Position numbers and translations under genes: made by a program. Positions 9,311 through 17,376 of a stretch of DNA of 64,000 nt are shown here, piece after piece. Location of the stretch: assembly GCF_016598615.1 (NCBI RefSeq), contig NZ_CP066831.1, positions 4,154,001-4,218,000 of the forward strand, written 5' to 3'. Origin of the DNA: Streptomyces liliifuscus (lineage in GTDB: Bacteria; Actinomycetota; Actinomycetes; Streptomycetales; Streptomycetaceae). Numbering within the stretch: the stretch's first letter is position 1; each line of letters opens with the position of its first letter. The notes beneath the pieces were generated by a model. That model saw nothing but the letters and a program-made list of their open reading frames with translations. It had not been told where the DNA came from and searched no databases.

Positions 9311-9537
9311 GCCCCCGCCGCCCCTACCCATTCCCGTCACTTACTCGGGGGCTACGCCCCCGAACCCCCAAAAGACCAAAAGACTGCGCAGTTCCCCGCG
9401 CCCCTAACTACCTAGGTAGTTAGGGGCGCGGGGAACTGCGCGACAAGCCCCCACCGGGCCCGCACCCAAAATCGCACCCGCCGGGGTCTGGGGCAGAGCC
9501 CCAGAAAGGGACGGGAATGGGTAGGGGCGGCGGGGGC
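9311..9537. repeat. Nested 227-bp palindrome between convergent genes
   Basis: The outer arms 9311-9338 and 9510-9537 are exact reverse complements over 28 bp. Inside them, 9386-9413 and 9414-9441 form a second perfect 56-bp palindrome with no loop, centred on CCTAGG. It separates the TelA cluster from the convergent pckA gene and could act as a bidirectional terminator. The inner arm contains the GTTCCCCGCGCCCCT motif also found near 4725. Its length is far beyond what termination needs. Confidence 0.8.
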
Positions 9538-9567
9538 GAGGAAGCCACCACGGCGCCCAAGCAGGCG

Positions 9568-11400
9568 TCAGCCCAGGCGCTTGACCAGGGCCCGGTACTC
9601 GTCCCACAGCTCCGTCGGCGTGTGATCACCGAAGGTGTTGAGGTGTTCCGGAACCAGTGCCGCCTCCTCACGCCAGACCTCCTTGTCGACCGTGAGGAGG
9701 AAGTCGAGGTCGGAGTCGGAGAGTTCGAGACCGTCCGTGTCGAGGGCCTCCTTCGTCGGCAGGATGCCGATGGGCGTCTCGACGCCCTCCGCCTTGCCGT
9801 CGAGGCGGTCCACGATCCACTTCAGGACGCGGCTGTTCTCACCGAAGCCGGGCCAGACGAACTTGCCCTCGTCGTTCTTGCGGAACCAGTTGACGTAGTA
9901 GATCTTCGGGAGCTTGGAGGCGTCCTTGTCCTTGGCGACGTCCACCCAGTGGCCCATGTAGTCGCCCATGTTGTAGCCGCAGAAGGGGAGCATCGCGAAC
10001 GGGTCGCGGCGCAGCTCACCGACCTTGCCCTCGGCCGCCGCCGTCTTCTCCGACGCCACGTTCGCGCCGAGGAACACGCCGTGGTTCCAGTCGAAGGACT
10101 CGGTCACCAGCGGGACCGCCGTGGCACGACGGCCGCCGAAGAGGATCGCCGAGATCGGTACGCCCTTGGGGTCCTCCCATTCGGGCGCGATGATCGGGCA
10201 CTGCGCGGCCGGCACGGTGAAGCGGGCGTTGGGGTGAGCCGCCGGGGTCCCCGACTCCGGCGTCCAGTCGTTGCCCTTCCAGTCCGTCAGGTGGGCCGGA
10301 GTCTCCTCCGTCATGCCCTCCCACCAGATGTCGTTGTCGTCGGTCAGCGCGACGTTCGTGAAGACGGAGTTGCCCCACAGCGTCTTCATCGCGTTGGCGT
10401 TGGTGTGCTCACCGGTGCCGGGGGCTACCCCGAAGAAGCCCGCCTCGGGATTGATCGCGTACAGCCGGCCGTCCTCGCCGAACCGCATCCACGCGATGTC
10501 GTCGCCGATCGTCTCGACGGTCCAGCCGCCGACCGTCGGCTCCAGCATCGCGAGGTTGGTCTTGCCGCAGGCCGACGGGAAGGCCGCCGCCACGTACTTC
10601 GACTCGCCCTGCGGGGGCGTCAGTTTGAGGATCAGCATGTGCTCGGCGAGCCAGCCCTCGTCACGCGCCATCACGGACGCGATGCGCAGGGCGTAGCACT
10701 TCTTGCCGAGCAGCGCGTTGCCGCCGTACCCGGAGCCGTACGACCAGATCTCGCGGGTCTCCGGGAAGTGCGAGATGTACTTCGTGGAGTTGCACGGCCA
10801 CGGCACATCCGCCTCGCCCGCCTCCAGCGGCGCCCCGAGCGTGTGCACAGCACGCACGAAGAAGCCGTCGGAGCCGAGCTCGTCCAGCACCGGCTGCCCC
10901 ATGCGGGTCATGGTGCGCATGGACACGGCGACGTACGCCGAGTCGGTGATCTCGACGCCGATCGCGGAGAGGTCGGAGCCGAGCGGGCCCATGCAGAACG
11001 GGACGACGTACATCGTCCGGCCCTTCATCGAGCCGCGGAAGACACCGCCCTGCCCGTCGGTGCCCTGGAAGATCTCCCGCATCTCGCCGGGGGCCTTCCA
11101 GTGGTTCGTCGGGCCCGCGTCCTGCTCCTTCTCGGAGCAGATGAACGTCCGGTCCTCGACCCGCGCGACATCGGTCGGGTCCGAGGCGGCGTAGTAGGAG
11201 TTGGGGCGCTTGATCGGGTCGAGCTTCTTGAAGGTGCCCTTGCGGACGAGCTCCTCGCTCAGTCGCTCGTATTCGGCCTCTGAGCCGTCACACCAGACCA
11301 CGCTGTCCGGCTGCGTCAGTTCGGTGATCTCGTTGACCCACGAGATCAGTTCCTGGTGATTGGTGGGAACGGTTGAGGGAGCCGCGATGTCGCGCGCCAC
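9568..11400 (-). CDS. pckA: Phosphoenolpyruvate carboxykinase (GTP)
   Basis: A 610-residue GTP-type PEPCK, close to the usual family length of about 600. It converts oxaloacetate and GTP to PEP, CO2 and GDP in gluconeogenesis. Visible signatures are the nucleotide-binding kinase loop FPSACGKTNLAM, the YGSGYGGNALLGKKC substrate region, and FLGANVASEKTAAAEG with the WFRKN stretch near the C-terminus. The start is the GTG at 11400, which has an AGGAG ribosome binding site 8 bp upstream. The longer frame upstream lacks a site and homology. It is transcribed alone toward the nested palindrome. Confidence 0.95.
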   Translation of the reverse strand: MARDIAAPSTVPTNHQELISWVNEITELTQPDSVVWCDGSEAEYERLSEELVRKGTFKKLDPIKRPNSYYAASDPTDVARVEDRTFICSEKEQDAGPTNHWKAPGEMREIFQGTDGQGGVFRGSMKGRTMYVVPFCMGPLGSDLSAIGVEITDSAYVAVSMRTMTRMGQPVLDELGSDGFFVRAVHTLGAPLEAGEADVPWPCNSTKYISHFPETREIWSYGSGYGGNALLGKKCYALRIASVMARDEGWLAEHMLILKLTPPQGESKYVAAAFPSACGKTNLAMLEPTVGGWTVETIGDDIAWMRFGEDGRLYAINPEAGFFGVAPGTGEHTNANAMKTLWGNSVFTNVALTDDNDIWWEGMTEETPAHLTDWKGNDWTPESGTPAAHPNARFTVPAAQCPIIAPEWEDPKGVPISAILFGGRRATAVPLVTESFDWNHGVFLGANVASEKTAAAEGKVGELRRDPFAMLPFCGYNMGDYMGHWVDVAKDKDASKLPKIYYVNWFRKNDEGKFVWPGFGENSRVLKWIVDRLDGKAEGVETPIGILPTKEALDTDGLELSDSDLDFLLTVDKEVWREEAALVPEHLNTFGDHTPTELWDEYRALVKRLG

Positions 11401-11741
11401 GATTGCTCCTAGATGAGGGGTTTTGTTTGTTTGTGCCCCGTGGGGGCTGCGACCCGGATGCTTCACGTGGTGACGCTTAGGCGCTCATCCGGTGCCGACC
11501 GCACTCATTTGATCATCCGACGGGTCCGCGCATATGTCCAGAGGGCCTCACACGTGAGCAGCGTGAGCATCACCACTTATTGCCGGTCATTTACCCGGTC
11601 ATTCACCCGGGCCCTTCCCCGCACACCAGCCGCTCACCTCGCACGCCGGCGGGACCCGGCCTCGTACACCAGTGAGACCATGGCCACTTGGCGCCCTTCA
11701 TACGCCCGGACTGATGTGTAACTTACGGTTCCGTAGGTACG
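11401..11741. promoter_or_regulatory. Divergent intergenic region, pckA / hemolysin III
   Basis: This 341-bp gap holds no credible gene. It contains a 12-bp direct repeat in tandem (11583-11594 and 11595-11606, one mismatch, plus 4 further bases of a third copy). It also has a dyad TACGG-TT-CCGTA at 11724-11735, 6 bp before the hemolysin III start, which resembles TetR-type half-sites. Promoters for both divergent genes must lie here, but no convincing -35/-10 pair can be picked by eye. Confidence 0.4.
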
Positions 11742-12464
11742 ATGCCCCTCATGACTGCGTCCGTCCCCGACGCGCCCTCGGACACGCCGGTCGTAGACCG
11801 CGTCGCCGAAGCGCTCTCCCTGCCGCATCCGGTGAAGCCGAAGCTTCGCGGCTGGCTGCACGCCGGGATGTTCCCGGCCGTACTCGTCTCCGGCCTCGTC
11901 CTGACGGCACTCGCCGACTCGACCCGCGCCCGCATCGCCTGCGCGATCTTCGCGCTCACGGCATGCCTGTTGTTCGGCGTCAGCGCGATCTACCACCGGG
12001 GCACCTGGACGCCACGTATGGACGGCGTGCTGCGCAGACTCGACCACGCGAACATCTTCCTGATCATCGCGGGCTCGTACACACCGCTGACGATGCTGCT
12101 GCTGCCCGAGGCCAAGGGGCAGTGGCTGCTGTGGGGCATCTGGGGCGCGGCCGTCGCGGGCATCGCCTTCCGGGTGTTCTGGATCGGGGCCCCGCGCTGG
12201 CTCTACACCCCGTGCTACATCGCGATGGGCTGGGCGGCCGTCTTCTTCCTGCCCGACTTCATGCGGGCGGGCGGGATCGCCGTACTGATCCTCGTGATCG
12301 TCGGCGGACTGCTCTACAGCGCGGGCGGTGTGATCTACGCACTCAAGCGCCCCGACCCGTCACCGCGCTGGTTCGGCTTCCACGAGGTCTTCCACTCCCT
12401 CACACTCGCCGCGTTCGCCACGCACTACATCGGCATCTCGATGGTGGCCTACCAGCACGGATAG
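11742..12464 (+). CDS. Hemolysin III / PAQR family membrane protein
   Basis: A 240-residue protein with seven predicted membrane segments starting at residue 45. It has the PAQR/HlyIII conserved polar residues: SAIYHRG, LDHANIFLIIAGSYTP, and the C-terminal FHEVFHSLTLAAFATHYIG with paired histidines thought to bind zinc. The family includes bacterial hemolysin III and eukaryotic progestin/adiponectin receptors, and may be membrane hydrolases. No hemolytic role should be assumed. Two ATG codons at 11742 and 11751 could start it. A dyad immediately upstream may be an operator. Confidence 0.85.
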   Translation: MPLMTASVPDAPSDTPVVDRVAEALSLPHPVKPKLRGWLHAGMFPAVLVSGLVLTALADSTRARIACAIFALTACLLFGVSAIYHRGTWTPRMDGVLRRLDHANIFLIIAGSYTPLTMLLLPEAKGQWLLWGIWGAAVAGIAFRVFWIGAPRWLYTPCYIAMGWAAVFFLPDFMRAGGIAVLILVIVGGLLYSAGGVIYALKRPDPSPRWFGFHEVFHSLTLAAFATHYIGISMVAYQHG

Positions 12465-12482
12465 CCACCGCCGCGCCTCAGC

Positions 12483-12521
12483 CGGAAGGGCCCCACCGCA
12501 TCACGCGGTGGGGCCCTTCCG
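12483..12521. terminator. Strong hairpin after hemolysin III gene
   Basis: A perfect 17-bp GC-rich stem (12483-12499 with 12505-12521) with a 5-nt loop, starting 18 bp after the stop codon. It is a convincing intrinsic terminator of the Streptomyces type without a U-run. Confidence 0.8.
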
Positions 12522-12597
12522 CATGTCCGGCACGACACGCCCGGCACGGCGCCGCACGTCCGGCACGGTTCAGCGCGCCCACCCCGAGGCCCAAGTG

Positions 12598-12634
12598 TTG
12601 ACAGTAACCATCTTTTGAGAGTTACTCTCATTTC
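12598..12634 (+). promoter_or_regulatory. Promoter/operator of MFS-TetR operon
   Basis: TTGACA at 12598-12603 is a consensus -35. A hexamer GTTACT at 12621-12626 sits 17 bp downstream as a possible -10. That -10 lies within a 6-bp-arm dyad TGAGAG-TTA-CTCTCA (12616-12630), and a GTAAC (12605-12609) / GTTAC (12621-12625) pair is also present. A TetR-type repressor bound here would block transcription. The ATG follows at 12635 with no ribosome binding site, so a leaderless transcript is likely. Confidence 0.55.
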
Positions 12635-14212
12635 ATGGCTACTGTCACTCCACACCCCGAAACACACCTCGACCCACGCCGCTGGTGGGCCCTCGGCGCC
12701 CTGGTCGCGAGCATGCTCGTGCTCGGCTTCGACATGACGATCCTCAACGTGGCGCTGCCGACGATGGCCGGGGAGCTCGGCGCGAGCACCGGTGAGCAGC
12801 AGTGGATGGCGGACGCGTACGTCGTCGTCTTCGCCGCGCTGATGCTCCCGGCCGGGCTGCTCGGCGACCGGTTCGGGCGGCGCCGGATGCTGATGGTCGG
12901 ACTCGGCGTCTTCCTCGCCGGTTCGCTCGTCGGCGCCCTGGCGGGCGATGTGACCTGGGTCGTCGTCGCCCGTGCGGTGATGGGCGTGGGCGGTGCGCTG
13001 GTGATGCCGCTCGCCCTGTCCGTGCTGCCCTCGCTCTTCCCGCCCACCGAGCGCACCAAGGCGGTCGGCGTCATCTCGGCCGCGTCCGCGCTCGGCATGC
13101 CGCTCGGCCCGATCATCGGCGGCTGGCTGCTCGACCACTTCTGGTGGGGCTCGGTCTTCCTGATCAACGTCCCGATGGCCGCGATCGGCATCGCCGCCTG
13201 TCTCTTCCTGCTGCCGGAGACCCGCGACCCGGCCTCGCCCAAGGTCGACGCCGTCTCCACCGCGCTCACCGCGGCCGGGCTGGGCGCGCTGATCTACGCG
13301 ATCATCGAGGCGCCGAACCGCGGCTGGGGCGACCCGCTCGTGCTCGCCCTGATCGGCGGGTCCGTCTTGCTGCTGGCCGCGCTCGTGGTGCGCGAGCGCC
13401 GGTCCGTACGCCCCATGCTCGACATGTCGCTGCTCGCCCACCGCGGCTTCCTGCTCAACGCGGTCGCGGCGACGCTCGTGATGTTCGTCCTGTCCGGCCT
13501 GATGTTCGTGCTCCCGCCGTATCTGCAGGCCGTCCTCGGCAACGACGCCTTCGGTACGGGCATACGGATGCTGCCGATGATGGGCGGGCTGCTGGTCGCG
13601 GCGAGGGCGGCCCAGCCGGTCGTGGAACGGTTCGGGTCGCGTGGGGTGGTGTGCGCCGGTCTGGTGGTGCTGGCCTTCGCCGCGCTGCTCGGGAGTCGTA
13701 CGACGGTCGAGTCCGGGTACGGCTTCACCGCGCTGTGGCTGTCGATCGCGGGCCTCGGCTTCGGCTTCGCCGTCGTCCCGGCGATGGACGGGGCGCTCGG
13801 CAGTCTCCCCGCCGACCGGGCCGGCAGCGGCTCCGGGCTCCTCATGACACTGCGCCAGGTCGGCGGGGCGATCGGTATCGCGCTGCTCGGCAGTCTGCTG
13901 GCCGGTGCGTTCCGGGACCGGCTCGACGTGACCGGGCTGCCCGAGGGGGCGGCGGACACGGCCCGGGAGTCCGTGGTCGCGGCCCATCTCGTCGGTGACC
14001 GCGCGGGCGCCGCCGACCTGGTGACCTCCGCGGACGCGGCGTACGTGCACGGCATGGGCCTCGTCCTGCTGGTGTGCGGGATCGCCTCGCTCGTGGCGGC
14101 GCTGCTCGCGGGGGCGTTCCTGCCGAACACCGGGTCGCGGGACGTCACGGGGTCCGTGGAGGGCAAGCCCGCCCCGGACATGGCACCGGCCCCGGCCGAT
14201 GGCCGACAATGA
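12635..14212 (+). CDS. MFS drug exporter, DHA2 (14-TM, EmrB/QacA) family
   Basis: A 525-residue inner-membrane antiporter with about 14 hydrophobic segments. Typical DHA2 signatures are LGFDMTILNVALPTM in TM1, the motif A loop GLLGDRFGRRRMLMVG and motif C in ALGMPLGPIIGGWLL. It should expel hydrophobic drugs in exchange for protons. It is coupled by ATGA overlap to the TetR gene, the standard arrangement for a substrate-induced exporter. No Shine-Dalgarno sequence precedes the ATG. The substrate cannot be predicted. Confidence 0.9.
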   Translation: MATVTPHPETHLDPRRWWALGALVASMLVLGFDMTILNVALPTMAGELGASTGEQQWMADAYVVVFAALMLPAGLLGDRFGRRRMLMVGLGVFLAGSLVGALAGDVTWVVVARAVMGVGGALVMPLALSVLPSLFPPTERTKAVGVISAASALGMPLGPIIGGWLLDHFWWGSVFLINVPMAAIGIAACLFLLPETRDPASPKVDAVSTALTAAGLGALIYAIIEAPNRGWGDPLVLALIGGSVLLLAALVVRERRSVRPMLDMSLLAHRGFLLNAVAATLVMFVLSGLMFVLPPYLQAVLGNDAFGTGIRMLPMMGGLLVAARAAQPVVERFGSRGVVCAGLVVLAFAALLGSRTTVESGYGFTALWLSIAGLGFGFAVVPAMDGALGSLPADRAGSGSGLLMTLRQVGGAIGIALLGSLLAGAFRDRLDVTGLPEGAADTARESVVAAHLVGDRAGAADLVTSADAAYVHGMGLVLLVCGIASLVAALLAGAFLPNTGSRDVTGSVEGKPAPDMAPAPADGRQ

Positions 14213-14847
14213 CCCCCATGACGGCCGCACGTACCTCCATCCCCGCCGACCGCCCCCAGCTGGGACTTCGTGAGCGGAAGAAGATCAAGACACGGACGGC
14301 GATCCGTGACGCGACCTACCGGCTGATCGAGGAGCAGGGGTACGACGCCACGACGATCGAGCAGATCGCCGAGCTCGCCGAGGTGTCGCCGTCCACGGTC
14401 TTCCGCTACTTCCCGACCAAGGAGGACATCGTCCTCACGGACGAGTACGACCCGCTGCTGGAGTCGGAGCTGCGGGCACGGCCGGCGGACGAGCCGCCGA
14501 TGGACTCCCTGCGGCATGTGCTGAGGAAGGCCGTGACCATCGGGATGGCCGAGGACGCCGAGGTCACCCGGCTGCGGACCAGGCTGATGGCCGAGGTGCC
14601 CGCCGTGCGCTCGCGGATGATGGAGAGCATGTCGGTCACGAGCCATCTGCTCTGCCAGGTCATCGGCGAGCGAACCGGCCGGGGGCCCGACAGCTTCGAG
14701 GTGCGCGTCTTCGCGATGTCCCTCATCGGCGGTCTGATGGAGGTGTCCCTCTACTGGGCCCAGCACGACCACGAGGACGACTTCGCCGACCTGGTCGACC
14801 GCGCCCTGGACGTCCTGGAACACGGGCTCACGCCGCGAGGCGAGTAG
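14209..14847 (+). CDS. TetR-family repressor of the adjacent exporter
   Basis: A 212-residue regulator. The N-terminal HTH is clear (LRERKKIKTRTAIRDATYRLI, then YDATTIEQIAELAEVSPSTVFRYFPTKEDIV). The C-terminal ligand-binding domain is the common acyl-CoA/AcrR-like type. Start is taken as the ATG overlapping the exporter stop (ATGA). A second ATG three codons later is possible. As the second gene of an operon it would autoregulate through the dyad upstream of the exporter. Confidence 0.85.
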   Translation: MTPMTAARTSIPADRPQLGLRERKKIKTRTAIRDATYRLIEEQGYDATTIEQIAELAEVSPSTVFRYFPTKEDIVLTDEYDPLLESELRARPADEPPMDSLRHVLRKAVTIGMAEDAEVTRLRTRLMAEVPAVRSRMMESMSVTSHLLCQVIGERTGRGPDSFEVRVFAMSLIGGLMEVSLYWAQHDHEDDFADLVDRALDVLEHGLTPRGE

Positions 14848-14854
14848 TGGAAGA

Positions 14855-14894
14855 CGGTTGCCCCGCGCCCCTCGAAAGGGGCGCGGGGCAACCG
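14855..14894. terminator. Terminator hairpin between tetR and oxidase genes
   Basis: A perfect 18-bp stem (14855-14872 with 14877-14894) closed by a CGAA tetraloop, 8 bp after the tetR stop. It serves the convergent genes on both sides. The stem includes GCCCCGCGCCCCT, related to the motif repeated at 4725 and 9390. Confidence 0.85.
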
Positions 14895-14928
14895 CGTGTC
14901 ACGAACTCACTGACTCACGCAGACGCAC

Positions 14929-17376
14929 TCAGCGCCTCGTCACGTCACCCTTTCCGCACGCCACCCCGTCCTTGTTGCGGTCCAGACGCAGTGGGTCGTC
15001 CTTGCCGTTGATCTTGAGGCGGCCGTAGTCGTTCTCCTTCAGCCAGGCGCAGCGGGCCGCCGTCGTCTTCTTGACCTCGTCGGGGAAGACCGTCGGGACA
15101 CAGACGTTGGCGGAGCCGTAGTGCCGGTCGCAGCCGGCGACGGTCGGGCTGACCTTCGCCGAGGCACGCTTCTTGCCGGGCTTCTTGACCTTGCCCTCAA
15201 GGGAGTCCGCGAAGGAGTGCTCGTGCGCCGAGGGGGTGTCCTCGGCCGCCGCCGCCATGGCGGACGGGCCCTGGAGGTGGACCCACTTCGCCACCGACGG
15301 CACGCCGTTGGCGTCGACCGCGAAGAGCATGTACCAGCCGGGCGGGGCCAGGTTGGGGTTGCTCGTCACGTTCAGGTCGACGTTGTTGCCGTCGACGGAG
15401 AGCGGCAGGTCCACGAAGCGCTGGTTCGGGTCGGAGGAGTGCGTCACCGCGGCCGGGCGGATCAGCTCCGCCTTGGCGATGGGCCGGTCGACCGTGATGC
15501 GCTGCGTGTCACCGTACGTCCACTCGTTGTCGATCACCGAAGTGATCGTCGGGCGGGCGCCCTTGAGCAGATACGGCGGGGTGTAGATCGACACGTTGTG
15601 GTTCCAGGAGCCGTTGCCCGGGTTGTCGCCGGTGGCCATGACACGGCCGTCCGGGAGCAGGAACGCGGAGGAGTGGTAGCCGCGCGCCTCGGGGTCGGCG
15701 GCCACCGGGTCGAAGGTCTCCGTCGCCGGGTCGAAGATCGACGACTCGTAGACCGGGTTGGCGCGGTTGTGCAGGGCGCCGCCGGTCTCCAGGACCTTCC
15801 CGTCGGGCAGCAGCACGGCGGAGACGTACATCTTGCCCTGGTTGCCGGTCTGCGGGATCTTGCCGTTGCCGAGGTCGACGGTGCCCTGCGGGAGCGGCGG
15901 TCCGGCGACGTACGCGGGGTTGGCGGACTTCAGGTCGATGATGTCCGTCAACCGGTTCGCGTCCGGGTTCGAGTCGATGTTGCCACCGCCGATGGTGAGG
16001 ACCTTCTGGTCCTGGGCCGGGGGCAGCAGCACGCTCGCCGACTGGTCGCGCTCGTCCTTGTTCTGCAGGCCGGGCACCTCGGTGGTGGTGTTGGCGTCGT
16101 AGTCGTAGATCGCCGAACCCGTGCCGGGGATGTTGTTGCCGAAGGTGTGGCTGCCCGTGTAGAAGAGGCGGCCGTCCTGCATCAGGACCATCGACGGGTA
16201 CAGACCCCAGTACGACCAGGTCTGGTTGACCTGCCACAGCGGCAGCCACTTGTTCTCGGCGGCCGACCAGCGCTCGGCCGTCACGGACCCGGTCGAGTCC
16301 TCCTTCAGCCCGCCGAAGGAGATCACGTCACCGTTGCCGAGGATCGTCGCCGACGGGTACCAGTGACCGTCGTTCATGTCGTTCGTCTTGCTGTACGTCT
16401 CGGTGACCGGGTCGAAGATGTACGAGTCCTTGTAGCCCTGGTAGCCGATCGTGCCGTCGGCGGACGGGTAGCCCTTGTTGCCGCTCATCACGAGGACCCG
16501 GCCGTCCTGCAACTGCACATGCCCGGCGCAGAACATGTCCTTCGGCGTGGGGATCTGCTTGTACGTGCCGTTCACCGGGTCGTAGACCGCGCTGGTGAAC
16601 GTGCCCGCGTTGAACATCTCCTCGCTGTTGCCGGAGCCCGCGATCAGCAGCACCTTGCCGTTGTTGAGGACGACGGAGTGCATGGAGCGGACCGGGTTCT
16701 GCGTGGGCAGCACGTCCCACCTGCCGTTGGCGCACTCCTCGGCCGTGCCGGTGCACACGGGGTCCGGGATCGGGTCGGCGACCTGGTCCATCGTGTAGTC
16801 GTCGGTGGTCACCGAGCCGGTGCCGTAGACGGAGACGCCCCAGGTGATGCGGTCGGTGCCCGCGGGGACCTCGGGCGTACGGACCGTCGCCTCGGCCCAG
16901 CTGCCGCTGATCGGCAGGGTCTTGAGGTCGGTCCAGTACTGCCAGCCGGCCGTCGTGTCGTGCCGGAAGAGAGTGAGCGAGGTGTCCGGGGTGGTCGACT
17001 TGTACCAGAGCCCGAGGTCGTACTGCTTGCCGACGGAGACCACCGGCGCGCACTCGGCGGACTCGGTGATCAGCGCCTTGCGGTCGCCCTCGGCGCGGCG
17101 GGTCAGCTCGACCTTCATGGCCTTGGAGCCGGAGTGGGCGTCGGCCACGGTGGAGAAGGTGAAGTCGTTGTCGCCCCAGCCGGACTTCTCCCAGCAGTAC
17201 GGCATGTCGTCCGTGCCGGCGGTCTCGAAGCCGGGGTTCTTCACGAGGTTGGCGGCGGAGGCGGGCTGGGGCGCGATGAGGAGCAGCCCCGAGGTGAGGG
17301 CGCCCACGGCCAGCAGGGCGGTACGGCGGCGGGGGCGGGCGGATCTTCTGAACTTCGGAGCGGGTCTACTGAACAT
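14929..17376 (-). CDS. Secreted copper radical oxidase (galactose oxidase/GlxA-like) with excalibur tail
   Basis: An 815-residue secreted protein. In order: a signal peptide with an Arg-rich N-terminus and SAA cleavage near residue 42 (possibly Tat-independent); a carbohydrate-binding-like domain at about 43-200 starting NLVKNPGFE; a kelch propeller at about 215-600; a DUF1929 Ig-like domain at about 605-705; a linker; and an excalibur calcium-binding motif (DRNKDGVAC, 799-807). Copper and radical residues can be assigned by family: Cys283 and Tyr340 (thioether pair), Tyr567-His568 (GYHSS) and His646 (VTHSS). It should oxidise an alcohol on a sugar to an aldehyde with release of H2O2. It is last in a glycosyltransferase operon (ATGA overlap), comparable to but distinct from cslA-glxA. 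Start ATG 17376 has an AGGAG site. Confidence 0.85.
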   Translation of the reverse strand: MFSRPAPKFRRSARPRRRTALLAVGALTSGLLLIAPQPASAANLVKNPGFETAGTDDMPYCWEKSGWGDNDFTFSTVADAHSGSKAMKVELTRRAEGDRKALITESAECAPVVSVGKQYDLGLWYKSTTPDTSLTLFRHDTTAGWQYWTDLKTLPISGSWAEATVRTPEVPAGTDRITWGVSVYGTGSVTTDDYTMDQVADPIPDPVCTGTAEECANGRWDVLPTQNPVRSMHSVVLNNGKVLLIAGSGNSEEMFNAGTFTSAVYDPVNGTYKQIPTPKDMFCAGHVQLQDGRVLVMSGNKGYPSADGTIGYQGYKDSYIFDPVTETYSKTNDMNDGHWYPSATILGNGDVISFGGLKEDSTGSVTAERWSAAENKWLPLWQVNQTWSYWGLYPSMVLMQDGRLFYTGSHTFGNNIPGTGSAIYDYDANTTTEVPGLQNKDERDQSASVLLPPAQDQKVLTIGGGNIDSNPDANRLTDIIDLKSANPAYVAGPPLPQGTVDLGNGKIPQTGNQGKMYVSAVLLPDGKVLETGGALHNRANPVYESSIFDPATETFDPVAADPEARGYHSSAFLLPDGRVMATGDNPGNGSWNHNVSIYTPPYLLKGARPTITSVIDNEWTYGDTQRITVDRPIAKAELIRPAAVTHSSDPNQRFVDLPLSVDGNNVDLNVTSNPNLAPPGWYMLFAVDANGVPSVAKWVHLQGPSAMAAAAEDTPSAHEHSFADSLEGKVKKPGKKRASAKVSPTVAGCDRHYGSANVCVPTVFPDEVKKTTAARCAWLKENDYGRLKINGKDDPLRLDRNKDGVACGKGDVTRR

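Noticed and set aside
9517..11283. 588-codon open frame opposite pckA
   Set aside because: Antisense shadow. The PEPCK signatures on the minus strand are unambiguous.
12449..14230. 593-codon minus-strand frame opposite the MFS gene
   Set aside because: The product is an Arg/His/Gln-rich low-complexity shadow. The MFS signatures lie on the plus strand.
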